A stretch of 64,000 nt of DNA. It comes from an uncultured Bacteroidia bacterium. GTDB taxonomy: Bacteria > Bacteroidota > Bacteroidia > Bacteroidales > UBA932. The stretch lies in the NCBI GenBank assembly GCA_902789395.1, contig CADANY010000005.1, positions 124,001 through 188,000 of the forward strand, in the 5' to 3' direction. Made by a program: the position numbers and the translations under genes. Below, one piece after another: positions 36,351 to 44,387 of the stretch; the stretch's first letter is position 1; the number at the start of each line of letters is the position of its first letter. The notes under the pieces were generated by a model. That model was given only the letters and a program-made list of their open reading frames with translations. It was not told the origin of the DNA and ran no database searches.

Positions 36351-37343
36351 TTATTCGGATAGAAGGAATAGGACTTCCTCAAGGGAGAGGGCGTTATCGA
36401 TGGAGTAGGCTCCGCTGCGGGTCCGGACAAGCGAGTCGAGGTGCGCTCCGCTGCCTAGGGCTTCGCCGAGATCGCGGGCGAAGGCGCGGATATAAGTGCC
36501 TTTACTGCAGGCGATGCGGATCCGCGCGAGAGGAAGGCCCTGAAGATCAGACGTATCCGCGACATGGATCCGAGAGGATGCAGTCCCTTCAGACGGCATG
36601 TTTCCGGAGAGGGGGTCCCTCCTGAAACCTGTGGCCGCCCGTGGCCTCATGAACGGGAGGGGCCCGGAATCGAAGGGAAAGGTGGACGATAGTTCACTAT
36701 CGGACAACGGATCTGAGATTCTGGGAGGGACTTGGGTTTCAGGAGGGACCCCCTCTCCGGAAACAGAGGCTGCTTCGAAGGAGAGCAGTTCCAAGGCTGA
36801 AATCTCGATTGTCGAACGATGAAGCGTCTCCAGGGCGGCGGCATCGAAATCCTCCCCTGCCGATTCGCCCCGCTGCACCTTCCGGTACATCCTACGGGCC
36901 ATCTCATAGGCCCGCACTCCATCGACAGACTTCGCGCTGAAAAGCGGGGCGACCTGCTCCTGAACGCCGAGGAAAGAAAGCAGGACGGCCTCTACGGAGT
37001 CCTTTGTAATATGTTCATAGGGGAAACGGCGGTCCACCTCTTTCTCAAGATCATACGAGGGAGTCGTCGCACCGAAACGGATGCCGGCCACGTACTCTTT
37101 GTCATGGGCTTGGAGAGCCTCCGCCCGTTTGGTCGCATTACCGATGCAGACGAGCAGTATTCCCGTTGCGAGCGGATCCAGGGTCCCGGCATGGCCGACT
37201 TTCAGGTTCTTCTTGCCAAAGTGCCGGATGGCAGCGTATTTGACCTTCCGGATTACGTCGGCGGAAGTCCACCGGTACGGCTTGTCAACAGGCAGGACAA
37301 TTCCGTCCGGATAGTCGTCGATGGACCTGGAGAACTTATCCAT
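36351..37343 (-). CDS. truB: tRNA pseudouridine-55 synthase with an in-frame repeat insertion
   Basis: It converts U55 to pseudouridine in the T loop of tRNAs. The catalytic Asp is in GHAGTLDPLATG, at about residues 50-60, and the RNA-binding motif is RIACSKGTYIRAFARDLG. The ATG at 37343 overlaps the end of rpiB by 8 nt; longer upstream starts fall within rpiB. The protein has 330 residues, while relatives have about 230-250. About 56 extra residues (~193-249, including FDSGPLPFMRPRAATGFRRD) are encoded by copy 6 of the structured repeat, read antisense. They lie between the strand ending ALELLSFE and RIACSKGTYIR. Both flanks look normal, so the enzyme is probably functional. Confidence 0.93.
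   Translation of the reverse strand: MDKFSRSIDDYPDGIVLPVDKPYRWTSADVIRKVKYAAIRHFGKKNLKVGHAGTLDPLATGILLVCIGNATKRAEALQAHDKEYVAGIRFGATTPSYDLEKEVDRRFPYEHITKDSVEAVLLSFLGVQEQVAPLFSAKSVDGVRAYEMARRMYRKVQRGESAGEDFDAAALETLHRSTIEISALELLSFEAASVSGEGVPPETQVPPRISDPLSDSELSSTFPFDSGPLPFMRPRAATGFRRDPLSGNMPSEGTASSRIHVADTSDLQGLPLARIRIACSKGTYIRAFARDLGEALGSGAHLDSLVRTRSGAYSIDNALSLEEVLFLLSE
36599..36765 (+). repeat. Structured palindromic element, copy 6 (inside truB, antisense)
   Basis: This is the largest copy, with perfect 31-nt arms (36599-36629 and 36735-36765). The 105-nt core starts with a GGCC/GGCC hairpin whose loop CCCGT (36638-36642) can pair with ACGGG (36653-36657). That replaces CCCTC/GAGGG of the other copies at the same positions. 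A perfect CGATAGT/ACTATCG hairpin follows (36687-36702), then GGATC/GATTC (36709-36721), which resembles the last hairpin of copy 1. It runs opposite to truB. Confidence 0.9.
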
Positions 37344-37770
37344 TGCAGGGGATCTTCGCGATCCGGCGGGCATGACGTCCGCCCTCGAAACCGGTCTCAA
37401 GCCAGGTATTCATGATCCGGACAGCCATCTGGTAAGAGATGAACCGGGCGGGCATGACGAGGACATTGGCATTGTTATGGGCCTTGACAAGACGCCCGAT
37501 TTCGCTGTTCCATGCCAGTCCGGCACGGATTCCCTGGTGTTTATTGAGCGTTATGGCCATCCCGTTCCCGGTACCGCAGAGGGCAATCCCGGCATCGACG
37601 GCGCCGCTCTCTACTGCGGCGGCCAGCGGGTGGGCGAAATCAGAATAATCTACGCTTACGTCGGAATCCGTTCCGAAATCGACGGTCTCATAGCCCTTGG
37701 ACTGCAGGAGACGGATAAGCTTTGTTTTGTAGGCATAGCCTGCATGGTCATTGCAAATACCGATTTTCAT
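37336..37770 (-). CDS. rpiB: Ribose-5-phosphate isomerase B
   Basis: This cytosolic enzyme interconverts ribose-5-phosphate and ribulose-5-phosphate in the pentose phosphate pathway. The 144-residue protein is the usual length for the RpiB/LacAB family. It starts IGICNDHAGYAYK and has the active-site Cys in IALCGTGNGMAI and the late NNANVLVMPARFIS. It lies 1 nt downstream of the HprK-like gene, and its last codons overlap the truB start. Confidence 0.95.
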   Translation of the reverse strand: MKIGICNDHAGYAYKTKLIRLLQSKGYETVDFGTDSDVSVDYSDFAHPLAAAVESGAVDAGIALCGTGNGMAITLNKHQGIRAGLAWNSEIGRLVKAHNNANVLVMPARFISYQMAVRIMNTWLETGFEGGRHARRIAKIPCNG

Positions 37771-37771
37771 A

Positions 37772-38872
37772 TCAGAGGTTTTTATTCATCAATCCACGGA
37801 AACAGACTTCTACAGCTTCACGGTCCGGCCGGCAGGAAAGCCGGTAGCAAGGGACCTGCATCGCAGCCTTTTCAATCGTCGGGACGAGGCTGTCCATGAT
37901 CTCGGGACTCCAGCGGATCGTAGATACGGCCGCAACGACACTCGCATAGGCCTGGAGTCCGAAAAGGCGTTCGATACGGTTCTCCGGAGCCTGCTCGAGC
38001 CGGACAAGGGCCCGGACCGGAGCGGAGACATTGCGGTAACAGAGGGTCTTCCCGCTCCAGGGAGAGCCGAAGACACGGGCCTGCCCGTCGATGAAACGGA
38101 TGACAGGGTTGTCATCGTTCATCAGGTCACACCCCGGGACATGCTCCAGCCAGAGACGGCTGTGCGTACTCTTTCCCGTCCCGCTGACGCCGAAAAAGAG
38201 CTGGGCCTTATCCTCGTACCGGATCACGGAAGAATGGAGCAGAATCGTCTGCAAAGGGGCCGTAGCGAAGGTATAGAGAATCATCAGACTCGTATTGAGC
38301 TGCATCATCGTCATTCTTCCTCCGACGCCTTCCCGGGGATAATACTCCCCGCTTCGGGCATCCGTACCCATGACGAAAACGCCGGCGCTGAGATCTTTCT
38401 CCGGGAAAAACTCATAAGCGATCCGGTCGTCTTTCCTGTATCCATAGAAAAAGGGAGGGACGTTATCAACTGAAACGACCTTTTCCCCGCCCAAGGCGGC
38501 TGCTCCGGCCTGGAAGGCCTCAGGGATGTGCCCGTGGACGGTCAGCGTAAAGAGCGGATCTCCTTCATTATCAACCTCGAAAGGCGCGTACTGTACAAAA
38601 TCGAGGGCATGCCTGAACGCATCCCTGTCCTCGTCGGAATAGGACTCCCAAAGCTCACGGGTCATCCGCTGCTTCCCCATCAGGGATGCGTTTGGCGCAA
38701 GCTGGTCCAGCCGGTCGGCCGGTACCGGAAGGATGCCGAGGTCTCCCCCTTCCCGAAGGACGGAGACGAGCTTCTCCTGCTCCGGCGTCAGGGCTTTGAA
38801 GGTCCATGGAGATTCCAGCGTAACGCGGATCCGGTGGCCGGCGATCTGATAGGTTCTGCTTTCCGATTTCAT
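37772..38872 (-). CDS. HprK-like P-loop kinase domain protein
   Basis: This 366-residue protein has an uncharacterised N-terminal half and a C-terminal domain resembling HPr kinase/phosphorylase. The Walker A motif GVSGTGKST lies at about residues 225-233 and is followed by NDDNPVIRF and FGSPWSGK, as in the HprK fold. True HprK phosphorylates Ser46 of HPr, but no HPr gene is nearby and the substrate is unknown. The ATG at 38872 is preceded by a good promoter, so longer in-frame starts are rejected. It is the first gene of a unit with rpiB and truB. Confidence 0.72.
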   Translation of the reverse strand: MKSESRTYQIAGHRIRVTLESPWTFKALTPEQEKLVSVLREGGDLGILPVPADRLDQLAPNASLMGKQRMTRELWESYSDEDRDAFRHALDFVQYAPFEVDNEGDPLFTLTVHGHIPEAFQAGAAALGGEKVVSVDNVPPFFYGYRKDDRIAYEFFPEKDLSAGVFVMGTDARSGEYYPREGVGGRMTMMQLNTSLMILYTFATAPLQTILLHSSVIRYEDKAQLFFGVSGTGKSTHSRLWLEHVPGCDLMNDDNPVIRFIDGQARVFGSPWSGKTLCYRNVSAPVRALVRLEQAPENRIERLFGLQAYASVVAAVSTIRWSPEIMDSLVPTIEKAAMQVPCYRLSCRPDREAVEVCFRGLMNKNL

Positions 38873-38878
38873 AGGACA

Positions 38879-38910
38879 CAAAGATGGCCAAAAAGATTGA
38901 AATATGCAAA
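38879..38910 (-). promoter_or_regulatory. Promoter of the HprK-like / rpiB / truB unit
   Basis: On the minus strand TTTG (38907-38910) and CATCTTTG (38879-38886) are separated by 20 nt, matching TTTG-N20-TAnnTTTG with one mismatch. It lies between the Sus-locus terminator and the ATG at 38872, with a leader of only a few nucleotides. Confidence 0.6.
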
Positions 38911-38911
38911 G

Positions 38912-38936
38912 AGGGCGGCCCTTTCCGGGCCGCCCT
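38912..38936 (-). terminator. Terminator of the SusC/SusD locus
   Basis: A perfect 10-bp stem (AGGGCGGCCC with GGGCCGCCCT) and a 5-nt loop lie 24 nt past the stop codon of the last Sus-locus gene. On the minus strand a CTTTG and later a TTTTT run follow. It separates that locus from the HprK-like gene. Confidence 0.7.
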
Positions 38937-38960
38937 GACTGATTACTTCGATATGGGATG

Positions 38961-40460
38961 TTACTCAATGACGCGGGTCATTGTAGCAGGAATCGCGGTG
39001 TCTGTATCAGTCCAACTAACGCCGGAGCGGGATCCCGAAGAAGTCGTATAACGACCATACCAACGGATGTTATAGAAGGTCGCAGGCGCACCGCCGGAAG
39101 TTACGGAACCAGGGATTATCTCTGCTGTCTTGCCATCTTCGGACATCCTGGCCCGACAGATAACATTTCCAATGCCCGAATTATAATATGTCTTTCCGGC
39201 CACATTGGTATACTGACCAGAGAGCAAAGCATTCATGGTTCCGCGAGTTGCATCCGTCCACGTAACTTTTGTATTTTCGTAGACTTTGAAAACCATTTCT
39301 GTTGTTTCCGGATCATATTCAACGACAGCGACAAAAGCTCCCTTTGCATAATCTTCATTGCTAAAACCGCCGAACCCATAGACATTCATATTCTTTTCCG
39401 GTTCGCCCATTTCAACCGTCCATGTATCAACAGAACTGCCTCGTGGTACATTCCATTTTCCCATCCACTTGTAGTACAGAGGGACACGGTCCTCGATGGA
39501 CAAATCGTAATATGCCCAGCGGCCCGTTACATATCCATTGTCCCCGTAGGCGACCACGATAGCATAGGCATCAGAGTTGAAATCCAGATTGTTGACGGTC
39601 TCCGTTACGTCTCCGGAAGCAAGTCCTGCGGCGAAAGAGGGCAACTGACCGCTCTCGACCTTGGCAAGAATCTCATTCCTCTTTTCCAGAGCAAGGACAG
39701 AGAATGCGTAATCCTCAACGTCGGCCACTTTAGACTTATCGACAATCGTATAGACATACTTCTCGCCCGAAACTTTCGATTGGATACTGATGACATCATA
39801 CTGATTAGGATATTTGTAACCGCCATCAACGACAGAAGCGCTCCAAGCATCCTTGGCCAGTACGGTTTCCGGATACTGAAGTACGTTGAAGGAGCCGGTA
39901 TGACCGCCGATCGAATAATTGACTAAGCCGGTCCGGGTCCCGGATTCTGTATTCTTGTCGATGGTGATTTTGACCGTCTGCTTCTCCTCGTCGACTGCGA
40001 CATGGATCCAGTTCTTGTCTGAAGTCATCGTGACCGGAAGATTGGAGACGAACGAGAACTCCTGGACAGTACCTTCGAAAGGAGAGGAAATATCGGTCAT
40101 ATTGAAACCACCTAAAACCTCACCGAACTGCTGTGCGGTCAGGGAGATTTCGTCCTTCCCGGACTTGATCGTAATCTTGGCATACCTGTTTTCCTTCCCG
40201 GTCCACTGAGGGGCGGTCACGGTAATTGTCATCCCGCTGACGGAAACGTTGCACCAGGGGCGGTCTGCCGTCGCAGAGACGGAGGATTCCGCCTCAACGA
40301 CAATCGATCCCGACCCGCCTTGCGGCGAGAAGACGAGTTTCTGACTTACGACGGTGATATTGTCATTGATTTCGTAAGTCGGCTGCTCCTCCTGGCAGGC
40401 GGCCGCCAACAGGGCGGCCCCAGCCAATATGATAAATAGATACTTTTTCATAAGCTTCAT
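38961..40460 (-). CDS. BACON-domain surface lipoprotein
   Basis: This 499-residue lipoprotein has a signal sequence ending in a lipobox (LLAAAC, cysteine near residue 22). Two BACON-like modules follow: about residues 38-115 (SSVSATADRPWCNVSVSG through KDEISLTAQQFG) and 120-210 (NLPVTMTSDKNWIHVAV through GHTGSFNVLQYPE). BACON domains are common in Bacteroidetes surface glycan-binding proteins. The C-terminal half is not recognised. It is the last of five genes in the locus, so a role in surface binding of the imported substrate is inferred. Confidence 0.75.
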   Translation of the reverse strand: MKLMKKYLFIILAGAALLAAACQEEQPTYEINDNITVVSQKLVFSPQGGSGSIVVEAESSVSATADRPWCNVSVSGMTITVTAPQWTGKENRYAKITIKSGKDEISLTAQQFGEVLGGFNMTDISSPFEGTVQEFSFVSNLPVTMTSDKNWIHVAVDEEKQTVKITIDKNTESGTRTGLVNYSIGGHTGSFNVLQYPETVLAKDAWSASVVDGGYKYPNQYDVISIQSKVSGEKYVYTIVDKSKVADVEDYAFSVLALEKRNEILAKVESGQLPSFAAGLASGDVTETVNNLDFNSDAYAIVVAYGDNGYVTGRWAYYDLSIEDRVPLYYKWMGKWNVPRGSSVDTWTVEMGEPEKNMNVYGFGGFSNEDYAKGAFVAVVEYDPETTEMVFKVYENTKVTWTDATRGTMNALLSGQYTNVAGKTYYNSGIGNVICRARMSEDGKTAEIIPGSVTSGGAPATFYNIRWYGRYTTSSGSRSGVSWTDTDTAIPATMTRVIE

Positions 40461-41816
40461 TTATTGACGTACGAATGAAGTGATGTACTGCAGGGAATGT
40501 GTTTCGGATTTCCAGTACCAGTTATCCGTAACATATCCGACACGGTCACTGGTGGAATAGGAATTCCGGCTCAGGAAATACAGGGCAAAAGTATCGGTTC
40601 CCCTGGCCCAATTACCGTTATCGGTCATGGTGATGGTATCTTTTCCGTCAATGTTGGAAAGGACACCCTTCATGCCGTAGTTTTGGGAGAAGGAGTAATA
40701 CCCCGTGGCGACGGAACGGCATCCCAGCAGGATGTAGTAACCCGTTTCCGTATCCTGCAGGATATGCTGGGTCTTGATTGAAATCGAACCGGTGCTGAGG
40801 TCATATTCCGCAACAATATCCAACTTGTCGTGAAGGCCGCTGATCAAGTACGACTTCCCCTCGACATCCTCCTTGAACTGTACACCGGAGATCGTATTGC
40901 CTTTGTTATAGTTAAGGGTCCAGTTACCGAGGAAGGAGGAGTAGGAGCTCCATCCTTCCGGAAGGGATCCCTGCAGGACCATCTCAGGATACTGGACGGA
41001 AACCAGCGTCGCTTTGTCACGGTCGAAGAGGAACGAAGAGAAGGTATAGTCACCTATAGACACGTCTTTGTAGAAACGAATGCCTTCCGGTGTAAAATTG
41101 TAAGCGACCGTTCCGGCTTTGTCCGCATCCCCGCCGAGGGTAATGGTAGCCTGACGGTTCACCAGGTCGAGGCTCACATTCGCGGGCTGGCCCTGGAATG
41201 TTCCATCGAAAGTACTCATGAATACAAGGTCGCTGGTTTCAGCGGTCTTTGTGACATACTGCTCCGGAGAAACCGTAAGGGGATACATCTTGTAATAGTT
41301 CAGCGACCGCTTTCCCTTCAGGATGACCTCCTCGGGGGTATGCTTGAGAACCAGGAATTCGAAATCTCCTTTTCTGGCCTGATAGCTGCCCGTCTCTCCA
41401 TAGAGATTCTTGCTGGAGCCGGAAGGCGTGGCGAAATAATGGAAATTGTAATTGAAGCTGTCAAATGCGATGACGGGCCCGTCATCGTTCGTCATCCGAT
41501 AGAGAGATGTCGAAGAATCACTGCCCATAAGTTCATTCCATACGGTCACCTGGGTGTCCGTGAAGGTCATCGTCATGACAAAACCGCCGATTCCCTGGGA
41601 TCCGGCACTGAAACTTGCACCTCCGTTGGGATAATAGTACATCACCCATCCCTGGCTGGAGCCGGTCAACACTTTCTGGATGTCAACGAGCGTCTCGGCC
41701 ATCCGTACGGAGGATGACTTCTCAAAGAGGTCCTCTTCCTGATAGAGGCAGGAAACGAGAGACATCGAAGCCATGACCGTTATCAAAAGGTATGATAGTA
41801 TTCTTTTCATAAGCAA
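40461..41816 (-). CDS. DUF4302-type lipoprotein
   Basis: This 451-residue lipoprotein has a signal peptide and lipobox (SLVSC, cysteine near residue 23). The body matches what I know of DUF4302: RMAETLVDIQKVLTGSSQGW, then MYYYPNGGASFSAGSQGIGGF and repeated beta-strand patterns. Such proteins accompany SusC/SusD pairs that also carry a zinc metallohydrolase lipoprotein. Its end abuts the BACON-protein gene and it starts 6 nt after the metallohydrolase gene. The function is unknown. Confidence 0.72.
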   Translation of the reverse strand: MLMKRILSYLLITVMASMSLVSCLYQEEDLFEKSSSVRMAETLVDIQKVLTGSSQGWVMYYYPNGGASFSAGSQGIGGFVMTMTFTDTQVTVWNELMGSDSSTSLYRMTNDDGPVIAFDSFNYNFHYFATPSGSSKNLYGETGSYQARKGDFEFLVLKHTPEEVILKGKRSLNYYKMYPLTVSPEQYVTKTAETSDLVFMSTFDGTFQGQPANVSLDLVNRQATITLGGDADKAGTVAYNFTPEGIRFYKDVSIGDYTFSSFLFDRDKATLVSVQYPEMVLQGSLPEGWSSYSSFLGNWTLNYNKGNTISGVQFKEDVEGKSYLISGLHDKLDIVAEYDLSTGSISIKTQHILQDTETGYYILLGCRSVATGYYSFSQNYGMKGVLSNIDGKDTITMTDNGNWARGTDTFALYFLSRNSYSTSDRVGYVTDNWYWKSETHSLQYITSFVRQ

Positions 41817-41822
41817 ATCACC

Positions 41823-42746
41823 TTAGTTGATCGTTAAAGAAGTAAGATCGACCTGACCGGCCTTGACCTCATCCTGGCGACGCAGGACGGTTGCACGGAG
41901 CTGGTCCATGTCGATTTCGAAAGTCCCTTTCATATAAGACTTGACAAGATCCAATTTCGCTTTGATAAGGGTCGCGCCTTCGGCGCCCGCCGTTTCCATC
42001 AATGAATCCCACCTTTCCTGGGTATTGGTAACATAGATAGACATCATTTCGGCGAAATCCTCCCGGTCGGAATGCTGGGCATAAGAAGAAATAAACCCTC
42101 TCTGCAGATAACCGGTATCGTAAGGGGAACTGCTCCAGTCGCTGGCCACATAGTCGTTCGGCGTAATCTGGCTGAACTCGACTGGGAAATCCTTGGTCTG
42201 GTTCAGGATATGCGTAAACTCATGGTGGATCGTCTTGATGTAGTAGTGGTTCAACCCTCCGATGGCGTCATAGCTGGAAGAATAGGTTCCCGCGAGGACC
42301 TGGGGAATCCAGTTTACACCCGTGAGATAGATCTTCTTGCCGCCTTCGGCCGTACCGAGGATCATGGTTCCGTTGTTGTTATACTCCCATTCCCCGATAA
42401 CGAAGAACATTTTCGGGAAGTACTGGCGTGTGAAATTCACGCCTGCCACCTCATCATAGGAATCGATGCAGAGATACTTGATAATATGGGCCATGATGAC
42501 GGCACAGTCAAAATCGGCAGGGATGGTATAGTAAGAGCGGTTCGATTCGTCAATCTGATAACGGTACTTGAAGTTGATGTTATAAGGATTGACGTAGTTC
42601 GCTTCCAGCCACTTGTCAAAATCATTCTGGACATAGTTGTCCATCATGATGATACTGTTCTCATCGAGCGGTTCATCCTTCCGGCAGGAAGACAGGACAG
42701 CCCCGAAGAGTACGGATACCAGTGCTAAAACAATATATTTTTTCAT
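41823..42746 (-). CDS. Substrate import-associated zinc metallohydrolase lipoprotein
   Basis: This 307-residue lipoprotein has a lipobox (LSSC near residue 20) and a zincin active site: HEFTH at about residue 175 in TIHHEFTHILNQ, with a downstream acidic ligand candidate in DREDFAEMMS. Family members sit beside SusC/SusD pairs, and a peptide or glycopeptide substrate has been suggested for the group. Here it is the third gene after susC and susD. It could trim the substrate at the cell surface before import; this is inference. Confidence 0.78.
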   Translation of the reverse strand: MKKYIVLALVSVLFGAVLSSCRKDEPLDENSIIMMDNYVQNDFDKWLEANYVNPYNINFKYRYQIDESNRSYYTIPADFDCAVIMAHIIKYLCIDSYDEVAGVNFTRQYFPKMFFVIGEWEYNNNGTMILGTAEGGKKIYLTGVNWIPQVLAGTYSSSYDAIGGLNHYYIKTIHHEFTHILNQTKDFPVEFSQITPNDYVASDWSSSPYDTGYLQRGFISSYAQHSDREDFAEMMSIYVTNTQERWDSLMETAGAEGATLIKAKLDLVKSYMKGTFEIDMDQLRATVLRRQDEVKAGQVDLTSLTIN

Positions 42747-42763
42747 ATTCGTTCCTCCTTCAT

Positions 42764-44374
42764 TTAGTTACGGGGATTCGGCTGAAGACCGGCATCGATA
42801 CATTTCTGCGGAACCTGGACAGCCTGACGGGGATCCCGGTATTCCATTGTATCCTCGATATGATCGATATTGCCGTTGGAGTCGACAAAACGACGGTAGA
42901 TCGTAATGCCATAGCGCTTGATATCAAACCAGCGGTCACCATTGCCCCACCTTTCGGCACGGCGGAAACGAAGGATCAGATGCAGCATACTCTCCTGTAT
43001 GGAACCTTCGGAATCGATGGCGAATGCAGGATGCAGACGTTTCTTCTGGGTCGGTTTATCCCAGAGATAGTAGTCCATACTGGTTTCAAACTCCTGAATG
43101 TCCGCAGGGGTCAACTTAATCTCATCCATTCCTTCAGGAACCGTGTAGAAATTGTTCGCCCAGAGATTCAGGTCCTCGCAGGCTGCGTCATACTGCTTCA
43201 GCAGCGTCTTGGCCTCGGCCCGGATCAAAAGGGTTTCGTCTGCCGTCAAAGCAGGGAAAATACCACGGTAATAGCCGGTACCGGTCACCTGATTCGTCGT
43301 CTGGAACTGATAGAAGACCTTCCAGAGAAGAACATAGCTCAAGGAACCGGAATTATACCGCCGGGGACGGAAAACGATGTCGGACATGGTAACGCCCGTC
43401 CGTTTCCAGGGAAGGGGTGCAATCAAGTCTTCCGTCGTCGCAATCTCGTTCGTGTACCCATAGTACTTGTTGGAACCGGAAGTATTCCGGTAAAGGGTAT
43501 ATCCGAGATTGCTGTAAGCGGAGGTCATCAGGAGATTGCACTTGTTATCCGTGCTGTTGTACAGCGTTCTTCCTTCCGTGATGCTGGGAGAATTGGCCTG
43601 CAGGGAAACATAATCGCGGAGAAGACTCTTCGGTGCAGAACCCAGGCACTCGTCGGCATACTTCAGGGCAAGATCCCATTTCTCATAATAGAGATAGAAC
43701 TTCGCGGCGAAGGCATTCGCAGCCTGACGGGTAAAATGCCATTTCGGAACGTCGTAATTATCTCCGACATATTTGAGACCTTCCTGGATGTCTGCATCAA
43801 TCTTCGCATAGACATCCGCAACGTTTCCGCGCTCGTAAGCCGGATTCAGACCTTTCTCAGGGGATTCCATATACGGAATGCCGAGATCGGTTGCGCTATG
43901 CTGGGAATTATAATGCAGACAGAAGACATTGACAAGGATAAAATGCGCATATGCGCGGCAGATCAGCGCCTCGCCATAGGCTTCGGCGATCCGTGAGCTG
44001 ACGGAAGGACCGCCCATTTCTTCGATGGCTTCAAGAGCTTGATTCGCAGCTGCGATACAGCTCCACCCATCAGACCATATATGCTCAGGATCAGAGTTGT
44101 TAGTCAACGTAACGTCTTTCCAGGCCCACAGTTCATGGAAGAACTCAGTCGGAGAGCCGGAAACGACGGCCGCATTGTTGTCAAGCTGGTCGGAAAGATA
44201 TTCGGTCACCGTTACATACCAATGCGTAGAGTAAGCAGACCGGAGAAGGGCCGTTACCTTTTCCTCCGTATCGATTTCGGTACGGTTATCCGGCATCGTA
44301 TCCAGATACTTTTCACAGGAGACCAGGCCCAACAATGCACATGCAAAGACGAAAATATATTTTTTCATTTTCAT
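42764..44374 (-). CDS. SusD-like outer-membrane nutrient-binding lipoprotein
   Basis: This 536-residue surface lipoprotein forms the lid over the SusC pore and binds the substrate. It has a signal with lipobox (LGLVSC), followed by the N-terminal SusD pattern (EKYLDTMPDNRTEID) and the TPR-like RAYAHFILVNVFCLHYN. The C-terminal RRAERWGNGDRWFDIKRYG is characteristic. It begins 13 nt after susC. The locus contains no glycosidase, so the substrate cannot be named from the neighbours. Confidence 0.93.
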   Translation of the reverse strand: MKMKKYIFVFACALLGLVSCEKYLDTMPDNRTEIDTEEKVTALLRSAYSTHWYVTVTEYLSDQLDNNAAVVSGSPTEFFHELWAWKDVTLTNNSDPEHIWSDGWSCIAAANQALEAIEEMGGPSVSSRIAEAYGEALICRAYAHFILVNVFCLHYNSQHSATDLGIPYMESPEKGLNPAYERGNVADVYAKIDADIQEGLKYVGDNYDVPKWHFTRQAANAFAAKFYLYYEKWDLALKYADECLGSAPKSLLRDYVSLQANSPSITEGRTLYNSTDNKCNLLMTSAYSNLGYTLYRNTSGSNKYYGYTNEIATTEDLIAPLPWKRTGVTMSDIVFRPRRYNSGSLSYVLLWKVFYQFQTTNQVTGTGYYRGIFPALTADETLLIRAEAKTLLKQYDAACEDLNLWANNFYTVPEGMDEIKLTPADIQEFETSMDYYLWDKPTQKKRLHPAFAIDSEGSIQESMLHLILRFRRAERWGNGDRWFDIKRYGITIYRRFVDSNGNIDHIEDTMEYRDPRQAVQVPQKCIDAGLQPNPRN

Positions 44375-44387
44375 AACACGCTAAATA

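Noticed and set aside
36351-37400. A longer truB start at 37400
   Set aside because: The extra residues lie within rpiB and resemble no TruB. The ATG at 37343 gives the normal N-terminus.
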